A DNA stretch of 64,000 nt. Origin: an uncultured Flavobacteriales bacterium (GTDB lineage: Bacteria > Bacteroidota > Bacteroidia > Flavobacteriales_D > Sanyastnellaceae). The notes under the pieces were generated by a model. It was not told the DNA's origin. It saw only the letters and a list, made by a program, of their open reading frames with translations, and did no database searches. A program made the position numbers and the translations under genes. Shown here piece after piece: positions 44,861 through 53,307 of this stretch. The stretch is from assembly GCA_905478325.1 (NCBI GenBank), contig CAJQIB010000005.1, positions 16,867-80,866 of the forward strand. The letters are read 5' to 3'. Numbering within the stretch: position 1 is the stretch's first letter; each line of letters starts with the position of its first letter.

Positions 44861-45424
44861 ATGTCTGAGACAGAACTCCGAAATCACATTGAAGGATGCA
44901 AGCGGCAAAATCGCTCTTCCCAAAAATGGTTGTTTGACCGGTACTACCGGTTGATGTTCGGGATATGTCTCCGTTACGCATCGGACCAAGATGCTGCTCA
45001 GGACATTGTGCAAGAGGGGTATCTCAAGGTGTTTAACAACATTGAAGGGTACACTTCGAAAGGTTCTTTTGAAGGTTGGATGCGGCGCATTATGGTGAAT
45101 ACAGCCATTGATGCGATCCGTCGAAATAAAGCTTCCGGATGGATTCTGGCAGATGAAAACGCGATGGATTTATTGGCCAATGAAGTTGTCATTGAAGAAG
45201 ATGACACGGAGTTGGACTTTACGGTGCATGATGTTTTGGAGGCAATGGAACACTTGTCTCCAGTGTACCGAACCGTATTTAATTTGGCTGTTTTTGAAAA
45301 TATGGGCCACCAAGAAATTGCCAGTCAACTGGAGATTTCTGTAGGTAGCTCGAAGTCAAATTTGGCTAAAGCGCGTAGAAATATGCGGAGTATCTTAATG
45401 AAGAGTCGAGTTTCTAATGGATAG
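44861..45424 (+). CDS. ECF-type RNA polymerase sigma factor (sigma-70 family)
   Basis: A 187-residue sigma factor: region 2 (about 25-95; DQDAAQDIVQEGYLKVF, FEGWMRRIMVNTAIDAIRR) and region 4 (about 125-180; YRTVFNLAVFENMGHQEIASQL, SSKSNLAKARRNM). There is no region 3, as in ECF factors. It would direct core polymerase to its own promoters under control of an anti-sigma factor. The next gene, 8 bases downstream, encodes a single-pass membrane protein with an anti-sigma-like cytoplasmic N-terminus. ATG 44861 is preferred over GTG/ATG codons upstream because MSETELRN aligns with ECF starts. Confidence 0.93.
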   Translation: MSETELRNHIEGCKRQNRSSQKWLFDRYYRLMFGICLRYASDQDAAQDIVQEGYLKVFNNIEGYTSKGSFEGWMRRIMVNTAIDAIRRNKASGWILADENAMDLLANEVVIEEDDTELDFTVHDVLEAMEHLSPVYRTVFNLAVFENMGHQEIASQLEISVGSSKSNLAKARRNMRSILMKSRVSNG

Positions 45425-45432
45425 AATGACGA

Positions 45433-46782
45433 ATGATAAAGAGTAGAATTGAAGATAGAATGACTGAGGCCTTTGAAGGCTTTGAACCTGAGGTTCAAGG
45501 CCAATGGAGTGACCTGGAACAACAGTTAGATGCTCAAGGCACTGTTCAAGATGTGGACATGGTCAAACGCGTTCGCTCTGCTGAACGATTTGCTATCGGC
45601 GCAACGGCTGTTGCCGCTGGTTTGACTTTGTGGATGGCCTATCCGCTCATTTCGGAATCCACCGTGGATACAGGAGGGCAGGTTACGACCGTGGTCATCA
45701 ATGAGGTTGAAGACGACGGATTGCCGACGGAACACATTACGCGCTTTAACAATGATTTGGGGTGGGAGTCAGGCATGAAGATGGACCCTGAAGCTCCTGT
45801 GTCAGGAAGCCACGCACGGTTGATCTTTCCAGATATTTCGGCGCGAACCTCTAATTCTGTGAAGATGTCTGGTGTTGAGTTGGACGCCACGGAAGATGTG
45901 GTTGAAGTAACGCGAGTTCATCTCGTGGCAGAAGAAGATTTGAATGTCATTGAACCCACTGGTGCTTCACCTGTAACGACCTTGGTCGTCGAGGAACTGA
46001 ATGAAGAAGTGAATTCCGTGACACTCGTGAGTTCTGTAAAGGAAGCATGCGAAGGGACTGAAGTGGATTTTGCGTTGGAAGAGTTTATGGATAGCGGATC
46101 TATTCTTTGGAATTTTGGTGACGGTGCGTTCTCGCAAGAACGAACTCCCTCCCATGTTTTTGATCGTCCTGGTTCGTATGACATTACGGTCTCTGTGCGA
46201 TCGCATGACAATGGCTTTATTCGAACTAAATCGATTGAAGATATGATTGTAGTGCGGCCGAAACCGGAGGCTTCGATGGATTGGGAATTTGGTTTGAACA
46301 AGGGCAATGGGGTGGAAGTTCAGTTGGTAGATGCCACTGAAAGAGCCAGTAGTTCCACTTGGGTGATGACAGATCAGGGGTTGAACGGCTCACGCATCAC
46401 CATCCGTGAACCGGGAGCATATCCAGTCAATTTAGTCGTAAGCAATGCCTACGGATGCCAAGATGTCGCCATGGGGAGCATTGAAATTGGTGACCGCCAT
46501 GATGCAGGAGCTCCGTCGATTTTTTCTCCAAATGGAGATGGGAGGTATGATACGTTTTTACCTGAAGCTGCAAATGATGTTTTTGCTCCTTGGCTGTTCA
46601 CAGTATTCAATAGTGCCGGCGAATTGGTTTTCGAAACGAATGCGGTTGATAAGCCTTGGAAGGGTGAATTAATTGGAGGCGGAAAGGCTCGCTTAGGAGC
46701 ACGCTATTTTTGGAATCTAGAGCAGACGAACCGCAACGGTTCCAAGCGCATGTACTCCGATGTTGTTCGGATCGATGGTTGA
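45433..46782 (+). CDS. Single-pass membrane protein: anti-sigma-like cytoplasmic N-terminus, PKD domains, gliding/T9SS type B-like C-terminal domain
   Basis: A 449-residue protein. The first 50 residues are soluble and acidic (MTEAFEGFEPEVQGQWSDLE), resembling the short W-containing segment found at the N-terminus of Bacteroidota proteins encoded next to ECF sigma factors. One membrane helix follows (about 53-73; IGATAVAAGLTLWMAYPLI). The outside part has a PKD domain (about 195-275; LWNFGDGAFSQERTPSHVF, GSYDITVSVRS), a second PKD-like domain (about 275-350; EPGAYPVNLVVSNAYGC) and a C-terminal domain resembling T9SS type B/gliding CTDs (FSPNGDGRYDTF, VFNSAGELVFET). It has no cleavable signal peptide, so it should stay anchored rather than be a normal cargo. 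It is probably coupled to the sigma gene. Confidence 0.75.
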   Translation: MIKSRIEDRMTEAFEGFEPEVQGQWSDLEQQLDAQGTVQDVDMVKRVRSAERFAIGATAVAAGLTLWMAYPLISESTVDTGGQVTTVVINEVEDDGLPTEHITRFNNDLGWESGMKMDPEAPVSGSHARLIFPDISARTSNSVKMSGVELDATEDVVEVTRVHLVAEEDLNVIEPTGASPVTTLVVEELNEEVNSVTLVSSVKEACEGTEVDFALEEFMDSGSILWNFGDGAFSQERTPSHVFDRPGSYDITVSVRSHDNGFIRTKSIEDMIVVRPKPEASMDWEFGLNKGNGVEVQLVDATERASSSTWVMTDQGLNGSRITIREPGAYPVNLVVSNAYGCQDVAMGSIEIGDRHDAGAPSIFSPNGDGRYDTFLPEAANDVFAPWLFTVFNSAGELVFETNAVDKPWKGELIGGGKARLGARYFWNLEQTNRNGSKRMYSDVVRIDG

Positions 46783-46875
46783 ATTTCCTCTTTAAATTTG
46801 GTCATTGTTGCTTTATGCGGAACTCTTGGTTAATAGTCTGCAAGTTGTGCAACCAATATGTGGGTGTTTAGGTTA

Positions 46876-46883
46876 TACTTTTG
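46876..46883 (+). promoter_or_regulatory. -7 box for the 1280-residue surface protein gene (TACTTTTG)
   Basis: A perfect TAnnTTTG match, 26 bases before ATG 46910, in a 127-base spacer. No strong -33 TTTG was seen, so control by the neighbouring ECF factor cannot be judged. Confidence 0.45.
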
Positions 46884-46909
46884 GTATGCTTGAACATTAA
46901 AATTACCTC

Positions 46910-49900
46910 ATGAATACATTCGAGTTGTTGTTTTCGAAGGCGTCATTTCAATTGCGATTGAAGTCACTTTTATTCGGGTTAGTGCTAGCGATGGCGGGGC
47001 AGGTAGTGCATTCTCAAGTCATGATTTCCGATGGAGGAACGGTTACGACTTGTGGCGATATTTTTTATGACGATCAGGTTGGTGCTGATGGTGATGGAGG
47101 TCCATATACCGACAATGATTATATTCTTACGTTGTGTCCAGACGTGCCGGGAACAGCGGTATCGGTGAACTTTTTAGGGTTTGATGTTCAGACGAATGCC
47201 AATCCCAACAACAATGATGTGTTGTATGTTTTTGATGGGGAAACAACGGGCGCGCCCATGGTGGGTGCGGGTTCGGGAAACTTGTTTGAGGACATGACAA
47301 TCACCGCGTCGATCAATAATCCAACGGGCTGTTTGACGTTTCAATTTGTTTGCAACAACGGTGCTTCCGGAGGGGACATTGGATGGGCCGCGGACATTTC
47401 TTGCGTAACACCGTGTACGTATCCAGCTTCTGCCTTTGAGATGGTGGACCCAGAACCTTTTGATAACATCAACCCAAGTGTTGGGGTTTGTCCGTTTCAA
47501 GATGTTTCATTTGATGGAAGCGCTTCTTCTGCGGATGGCGTGCCTTTGGCTGATTGGATTTGGAATTGGGGCGATGGAATTGTGGAAACGACAACAAGCC
47601 CGCTGGCTTCTCACAATTATGAAGAGCCAGGAGAATACTTGGTGACTCTGGTCGTTGAGGATGAAAACCAGTGCAACAGTGTCAATTTAGAACCGTATCA
47701 GGTCCTGGTTTCGACCATTCCTATTTTTAACGCTTCGTTCACATCTCCTCTGTGTACGGGCTCACCAGGTTATTTGGATGGAAACCCAGTACAGAGCATT
47801 ACCTGGACGGCGTTGCCTCCATTGGCTGTGTCAGAATCAGAACCGTTGCCTGACGCGACAGGAATCCCCTTTACTTCAGAACTGTTCATCGACTTTTTTG
47901 ATCCGGACCAGGTGCTTGAAGACTGCGATGATCTGATGTCTTTTTCGGCAATCATTGAACACTCGTTCATTGGTGACTTGACGATGTGGATCACGTGTCC
48001 AGATGGCACAGAAGTGCTGATCATGGACAACGGAGCTTCAGGAGGGGTGGACCCTTCTGGTTGCAACAATCCTGACTTGGGAGGGAACGACTTGGGAGAA
48101 CCTGTATATGGAGATGGTGGAGGAACGCCTACACCAGGAGTTGGATATGAGTATACATGGAGCACGGAAGGGGAATACATTTTGGATGATCCCGACAACC
48201 CGAATTTAGATGGTTTCAATGCTGTGCCGGCTGGACTCTATGGGACATGTGGTGATATCTGCGATCTTGTAGGGTGTCCTTTGAATGGCATTTGGGAATT
48301 CAATATCTTGGATCAATGGGCCGCAGATAACGGATTCTTGTTTGAGTGGGGAATTGATTTCAACCCGGCGATTGTGCCAGGTGTTACGACATTCACACCA
48401 ACGATTGGTGCGGATATGGACTCTAGCTATTGGCAAGTTTCGACCGCTGACTACGGAGTGGAAGCCATTGACGGTGTCGCAGACTATGTTGACTTGATGT
48501 TTGACGTTCCAGGTTCCTATCCATTTACTTATACGGTAACGAATAACTTCAGTTGTTCGTGGGATACGATTGTGAATATCGAGGTTGTCCCGGGATTGGA
48601 AAACTCAGTCACAGCGGGTGCAGACTTGATTTTCTGCCAAGACCCGGTGCAGCTCGAGGGAGCATTTGTTGGAGGAGGGGATTCTCCTTGCTCAAACGAT
48701 GAAGGCACCGTGAATTATTGTTACGGTAACAATGCGTACGATGTCTTTACTTACTGCCCTGACACCCCCGGTGATGGAACGATGATGACGGTGGATTTTA
48801 GTTCTGGAATGGTTGAGGATTTTTGGGACGCTGTCAATATTTATGATGGAGATTCAGATGCCGCTCCTCTCATTGCAACGATAGGGGGTGACTTATCTGA
48901 TTTGACGTACACGGCGACGAATGCGGACGGATGCTTGACGGTGGTGTATGTTTCTGATGGAGGCAATTCATGTGCTTCTGGAGGGATGGTTGAATCTGTA
49001 TGGTGCGCCTCTTGCGGTGGTCAGGTAGAATGCGGATACCTCTGGAGTTGGGATCCCCCAACCTATTTGGATGATCCAACAAGTGCGACTCCTACGGTCT
49101 TGGATTTTGATGGAGTGCCGATAGAATACACCTTGTTGGTAGAGCCGATTGGAATGCCCAATTGTGGCACCGAGGATGTGGTGAGCGTTTTGCCTGGTTT
49201 TGATTATGAGGTCGCATCTTCGAATCCAACGTGTTTGGTCACGGACGGATCTGTTTCGGTGACCATTTCAGAGCCGCCATCGGATGGTCCTTGGACCTTG
49301 GTGCTCTCTGAAAATGGGTCATTGGTTGAGACGATTACTTCCAACGGTGGGCTCGATGTGTTCAACGACCTGGATGAAGGCACGTATGACTTAGAATTGA
49401 GCGATTCAGGGGGGTGCCTCTATGCTGTGGAAATGATATTGAGTGCTCCGGTTCCAATGGATTTTGATGTAACGGTGAATCCCATCATTTGCATCAATGG
49501 TTCAGTCAACTTGGAAGTATCCAGTGATATGGACCCCGGTGAGACTTGGGTATACTCTTGGGACAATGGTTTGGGAACCGGTTACGATCAACTTGTTTCA
49601 CCGGTTATTGATACCGATTACGAGATGTTTGCCACAGCCCCGAATGGCTGTACATCCGTGCCGCAAACGGTTACCGTTCAGGTATATGATTCACTTTCCG
49701 TTCAACTTGATGCTACTGCTCTGATTTGTGGAGGAGCTTTTGCAGAAGTAGAAGCAGCTGTCTTCGAAGGGGGGAGTGGTGCGGGGTATGGGTTCAATTG
49801 GACCTGGCAAAATGTAGCGGTGGGAAGCAATGATTTTGAAATTGTTGATTACCCCGCGTCAACGGGAAGCTACTGCCTCACACTTTCCGACAATTGCGAA

Positions 49901-50752
49901 ACACCGTCTATAACAGAATGCATCGAAGTGGTGATTGAAACACCGATTCCTGCGGACTTTACTTCAGACACGACACGTGCATGCATTCCCGGAATTTTCC
50001 AACTTGAGAGTTTGGTGGATGGCGCGTTGATCTCACAGCACGAATGGTTCTTCGGAGACGGAGAATTGAGTGCTGAAACAAGTCCCGTACATGTGTATCC
50101 AAGTCCTGGTGGATATGATGTCACGTACAACATCACCTCTCTAATTGGTTGTGAATACACCAATTTTCAGCCGGGCTATTTGCAAGTCTATCCGCCACCT
50201 TCCGTTGGGTTTACGGCAACACCGCAGCCGACACGTGTTCCGGATACGCGCATTGAATTTGAGTCCGTGAATAGCAACAACGTTGTTGATTGGTATTGGC
50301 TTTTTGATAGTATTCAGAACCTTGGTGGTTCGATGCTTTCAGATCCTGAATTTGTCTTCCCAATCGACGTTGGTGGAGATTATCCTGTGACGTTAGTGGT
50401 GACAGATGAGAATGGATGCACGAGTCAAATCACACGTGTCATTGAAATTCAGGACCTGTTCGCGCTGTATATCCCAACCTCTTTCACTCCGAACAACGAT
50501 GGCATCAATGATGCATTCTTTGTGCAAGGAACGGACATCGATCCAGATCGATTTACCATGCAGATTTTCAATCGCTGGGGAAATAAGGTCTTTGAAACCT
50601 ACGATCTCCAAGAACCATGGTATGGTCCAGCTGGTCCTGAATCTGAGCATTACGCTCCTGATGGTATTTATTACTACCGGGTTGTGGTATACGCTATGAG
50701 TTCAACTGCCGATCGTCAAGAAGTGACCGGTTCGGTGATGGTGACGCGATAG
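46910..50752 (+). CDS. Giant secreted PKD/CUB-like surface protein with T9SS type B (gliding-associated) C-terminal domain
   Basis: A 1280-residue exported protein with signal peptide (LLFGLVLAMAGQVVHSQ). Order: CUB-like domain (about 35-165; DNDYILTLCPD, VLYVFDGE), PKD domain (about 190-270; WNWGDGIVETTTSPLASHNY), a P/proprotein-convertase-like beta domain (about 310-490; FIGDLTMWITCPDGTEVLI), a second CUB-like domain (about 610-700; CYGNNAYDVFTYCPD, VNIYDGDS), further beta-sandwich units, PKD domains (about 1020-1100 and 1110-1180), and a C-terminal type B sorting domain (FTPNNDGINDAFFVQG, IFNRWGNKVFET, DGIYYYRVV). It should be exported by T9SS and act at the cell surface, perhaps in adhesion or gliding. 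It follows the sigma factor and membrane protein on the same strand. Confidence 0.9.
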   Translation: MNTFELLFSKASFQLRLKSLLFGLVLAMAGQVVHSQVMISDGGTVTTCGDIFYDDQVGADGDGGPYTDNDYILTLCPDVPGTAVSVNFLGFDVQTNANPNNNDVLYVFDGETTGAPMVGAGSGNLFEDMTITASINNPTGCLTFQFVCNNGASGGDIGWAADISCVTPCTYPASAFEMVDPEPFDNINPSVGVCPFQDVSFDGSASSADGVPLADWIWNWGDGIVETTTSPLASHNYEEPGEYLVTLVVEDENQCNSVNLEPYQVLVSTIPIFNASFTSPLCTGSPGYLDGNPVQSITWTALPPLAVSESEPLPDATGIPFTSELFIDFFDPDQVLEDCDDLMSFSAIIEHSFIGDLTMWITCPDGTEVLIMDNGASGGVDPSGCNNPDLGGNDLGEPVYGDGGGTPTPGVGYEYTWSTEGEYILDDPDNPNLDGFNAVPAGLYGTCGDICDLVGCPLNGIWEFNILDQWAADNGFLFEWGIDFNPAIVPGVTTFTPTIGADMDSSYWQVSTADYGVEAIDGVADYVDLMFDVPGSYPFTYTVTNNFSCSWDTIVNIEVVPGLENSVTAGADLIFCQDPVQLEGAFVGGGDSPCSNDEGTVNYCYGNNAYDVFTYCPDTPGDGTMMTVDFSSGMVEDFWDAVNIYDGDSDAAPLIATIGGDLSDLTYTATNADGCLTVVYVSDGGNSCASGGMVESVWCASCGGQVECGYLWSWDPPTYLDDPTSATPTVLDFDGVPIEYTLLVEPIGMPNCGTEDVVSVLPGFDYEVASSNPTCLVTDGSVSVTISEPPSDGPWTLVLSENGSLVETITSNGGLDVFNDLDEGTYDLELSDSGGCLYAVEMILSAPVPMDFDVTVNPIICINGSVNLEVSSDMDPGETWVYSWDNGLGTGYDQLVSPVIDTDYEMFATAPNGCTSVPQTVTVQVYDSLSVQLDATALICGGAFAEVEAAVFEGGSGAGYGFNWTWQNVAVGSNDFEIVDYPASTGSYCLTLSDNCETPSITECIEVVIETPIPADFTSDTTRACIPGIFQLESLVDGALISQHEWFFGDGELSAETSPVHVYPSPGGYDVTYNITSLIGCEYTNFQPGYLQVYPPPSVGFTATPQPTRVPDTRIEFESVNSNNVVDWYWLFDSIQNLGGSMLSDPEFVFPIDVGGDYPVTLVVTDENGCTSQITRVIEIQDLFALYIPTSFTPNNDGINDAFFVQGTDIDPDRFTMQIFNRWGNKVFETYDLQEPWYGPAGPESEHYAPDGIYYYRVVVYAMSSTADRQEVTGSVMVTR

Positions 50753-50794
50753 AGAATGTCTTATAGTCTGCCTAATCTGCAGACTTTGAGCGAT

Positions 50795-50827
50795 AAAAAA
50801 AGCCCCGGCAGACGCCAGGGCTTTTTT
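50795..50827. terminator. Bidirectional terminator between the giant surface protein and M1 peptidase genes
   Basis: AAAAAAGCCC (50796-50805) pairs with GGGCTTTTTT (50818-50827) with inner GGC/GCC pairing and loop AGAC. It can stop both convergent transcripts. Confidence 0.92.
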
Positions 50828-50851
50828 GTGTTCCAAGGTGTCACGATCGTC

Positions 50852-52729
50852 TCATTCCACTCCGAGCAACTCATCCATTGTCCCCGTAGCGACACTGTGA
50901 TAATTTGGTCGCGCTTTGGTGTAGATGGAAAGGGCTAAATCGCCCTGATCGGTTTCGAGCATAGCGCGGTACAGAGGCGTTAGAAACTTGCGCCGGCCTA
51001 TCTGCACTAGGAAAGACTCCAAGCGTTCATATGCAGGGGTGTATTGGCTTCTTACCGCTTGTTCAAGCCAAGCGAACAGGATTTCGTTGTTGCCAGTTTG
51101 CGTCATGCCGTAAACGGCATCTAAGTCAGCGAGGCGATCGGATGAGATGGCATCATCCAAATTGGAAAGAAAGCGGTAGCGTTCTTGATAGACCCAATCA
51201 TTCCAAGGCAAATCAGCAGTTGACAATTCGCCGTTGGTCCATGCGATGAGCGTAGCATCTACTTGTTCGATTCGCTCGGAGCGGACTTTCGGACAGTTTT
51301 CCGGTAAGCCAGCGCCATAGATCCACGCTTCCAAATCAACTGCAGCCAGAAGTTCAGTTGTGTCCAGAAGATTCGTTTTCAAGTAGTCAATGAAACGCTC
51401 CGTGTCCATAACGGTGAATGCATTGCTTTCGAAGTAATTCTTCAAAAAGGCATCAAAAGCTTCTCGGCCGACTGTCTTTTCCAATAAACGAAGGAAGAAA
51501 TACCCTTTGTCATATGCAATGGCTGTCATGCCTTCATCCGGGTTGCGATTTTGCAAATGCAACTTCAAGTGTGTGTCATCAGGATTGGTGTCCATGATTT
51601 CATCCACTTCGTCCGCGAGGCCCTGGTAACTCAGCGTCGCTAGCATCTCTGAAATTTCGGCTCCATAAACCGATTCCATAATGCGTTGCTCGAAGTAAAC
51701 TGTAAATCCTTCGTTGAGCCAAAAATCATCCCAAGTTGAATTCGTAACCAGATTGCCGCTCCAGCTATGAGCCAACTCATGGGCAACCAGAGCAACGAGA
51801 CTTCGGTCTCCAGCGATGATGGTTGGTGTAGCAAACGTCAGTCGCGGGTTTTCCATACCGCCGAAGGGGAACGCAGGAGGGAGCACGAGCAAGTCATACC
51901 GTTCCCAAGCGTAAGGACCATACAGGTTTTCCGCTGCTACCAAAAGCTGTTCCATTTCGGCGAACTCATACGCTGCCGCATCGATCAACTCAGGTACAGC
52001 ATACACCCCGGTGTGCGGTCCAACCGATCGGAACTCGACGTTTCCAACGGCCAGCGCCAAGAGATACGATGGGATGGGCTGTACCATTTGGAAGTCATAG
52101 TGACCATCTGCACTTTGTTCCGTTGGATTTGTGGCGCTCATCATGGCCATCGTACCAATGGGGACTTGCACATGAGCATTGTACGTAAATCGGATGCCCG
52201 GTGAATCTTGGCATGGAATCCATGTTCTCGCCAAGATGGCCTGACTTTGAGTGAATAAGAAGGGCTGTTCGCCTTCAACCCAAAGCAATGCGCCCGCATC
52301 GGGCGAACTTTCATAGCGAATACTCACTGTTTGGCTCGATGCAGAAACGGGGATGCTGAGGGGTTGACCAATAAAGTCTTGTGATGGTCCCAATTCCCAT
52401 TCAACGGCACTCCCGTCGACAGTTACTTCGAGGATGCTGAGGTCTACAGCATCGAACAAGATGCGTTGCGCACTTTCACTTGTTTGGATGGCATAGGTAG
52501 CGGTTGCTGAGATGATGCGGGTGTTGAAGTCCACAGCGGCATCCCAATCCAAGTGCGTAACAACTGCTTCTTCAGGTTTGCTATAACTGTGATGGTCTGT
52601 GGCTCTTTTCATGTCCAAAATGGCTTGATTCCGGTGAGGTGTAGTCGGTTGCTCTTGGCATCCGGTTGCAGCAAAGAAGAATGCCGCAATTCCAAAGACT
52701 CCAATGCAATAAAGAAGGGGTGATTTCAT
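50852..52729 (-). CDS. M1 family aminopeptidase lipoprotein (LTA4H-like)
   Basis: A 625-residue zinc metallopeptidase. The signal peptide ends AAT-GC, so Cys23 is probably lipidated and the enzyme membrane-anchored. The substrate-binding GxMEN motif is GGMENPRLTF and the zinc site is HELAHSWSGN with the third ligand in WLNEGFTVYFE. The C-terminal ARM-like helical region (about 480-625) matches the leukotriene A4 hydrolase-type aminopeptidases of Bacteroidota. It removes N-terminal amino acids from peptides. ATG 52729 overlaps the bioY stop by 4 bases. Confidence 0.95.
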   Translation of the reverse strand: MKSPLLYCIGVFGIAAFFFAATGCQEQPTTPHRNQAILDMKRATDHHSYSKPEEAVVTHLDWDAAVDFNTRIISATATYAIQTSESAQRILFDAVDLSILEVTVDGSAVEWELGPSQDFIGQPLSIPVSASSQTVSIRYESSPDAGALLWVEGEQPFLFTQSQAILARTWIPCQDSPGIRFTYNAHVQVPIGTMAMMSATNPTEQSADGHYDFQMVQPIPSYLLALAVGNVEFRSVGPHTGVYAVPELIDAAAYEFAEMEQLLVAAENLYGPYAWERYDLLVLPPAFPFGGMENPRLTFATPTIIAGDRSLVALVAHELAHSWSGNLVTNSTWDDFWLNEGFTVYFEQRIMESVYGAEISEMLATLSYQGLADEVDEIMDTNPDDTHLKLHLQNRNPDEGMTAIAYDKGYFFLRLLEKTVGREAFDAFLKNYFESNAFTVMDTERFIDYLKTNLLDTTELLAAVDLEAWIYGAGLPENCPKVRSERIEQVDATLIAWTNGELSTADLPWNDWVYQERYRFLSNLDDAISSDRLADLDAVYGMTQTGNNEILFAWLEQAVRSQYTPAYERLESFLVQIGRRKFLTPLYRAMLETDQGDLALSIYTKARPNYHSVATGTMDELLGVE

Positions 52730-53304
52730 GGTTCTAAGGGGGGTGTTTCTTTGATGTTTCGTTGAATGATACGGCTAATCGTGACCACGGCGAGTCCACC
52801 AAAGGCGGTCTTCACCAGCAATCCAGGGCCGAGGCGTTCGAGTGTTTCCCAAACAGGTTCGGCAATCGGAACAATGCTTCTCTGCCAAAGGAGGCCCAGA
52901 GCTAAGATCAACAACTGCCCCGCCAATATGGCCAAGGTTCCCATGAAAGCGCGTTGTTTATCAATGCGTTCTGCGGCCCATCCAACCAAAATGGCGGCGA
53001 GTGGAAAGGCCATGAGAAACCCTCCCGTGGACCCTGTAAATCGTTCCCATCCCGAGGTGCCATAAGCAAAGACAGGCAAGCCCATTCCTCCGGCAATCAA
53101 ATAAATGATGACGGCAACAACGCCCAGTTTCCACCCCAGAAGGATGGGGACAAGAACCACTAAGAGGGACTGAAGCGTGATGGGTATTCCATCACTCGTG
53201 CTCCATTGCATCGGGCTAAAAACAAACAGCACACCCAAGGCTAAGAAGATCAATAGAAAGGGCATCCAATGCTTTTCGCTGCGAAATATAAGGTGTTCAA
53301 ACAT
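52726..53304 (-). CDS. bioY: BioY-type biotin transporter substrate-binding (S) subunit
   Basis: A 192-residue inner-membrane protein with about six helices. BioY landmarks are GIPITLQSLLVVLVPILLG, YLIAGGMGLPVFA and GWERFTGSTGGFLMAFP. BioY binds biotin and either works with an energy-coupling module (ECF) or alone. It lies between two M1 peptidase genes with 3-base and 4-base junctions, so all three are one operon. Confidence 0.93.
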   Translation of the reverse strand: MFEHLIFRSEKHWMPFLLIFLALGVLFVFSPMQWSTSDGIPITLQSLLVVLVPILLGWKLGVVAVIIYLIAGGMGLPVFAYGTSGWERFTGSTGGFLMAFPLAAILVGWAAERIDKQRAFMGTLAILAGQLLILALGLLWQRSIVPIAEPVWETLERLGPGLLVKTAFGGLAVVTISRIIQRNIKETPPLEP

Positions 53305-53307
53305 GGG

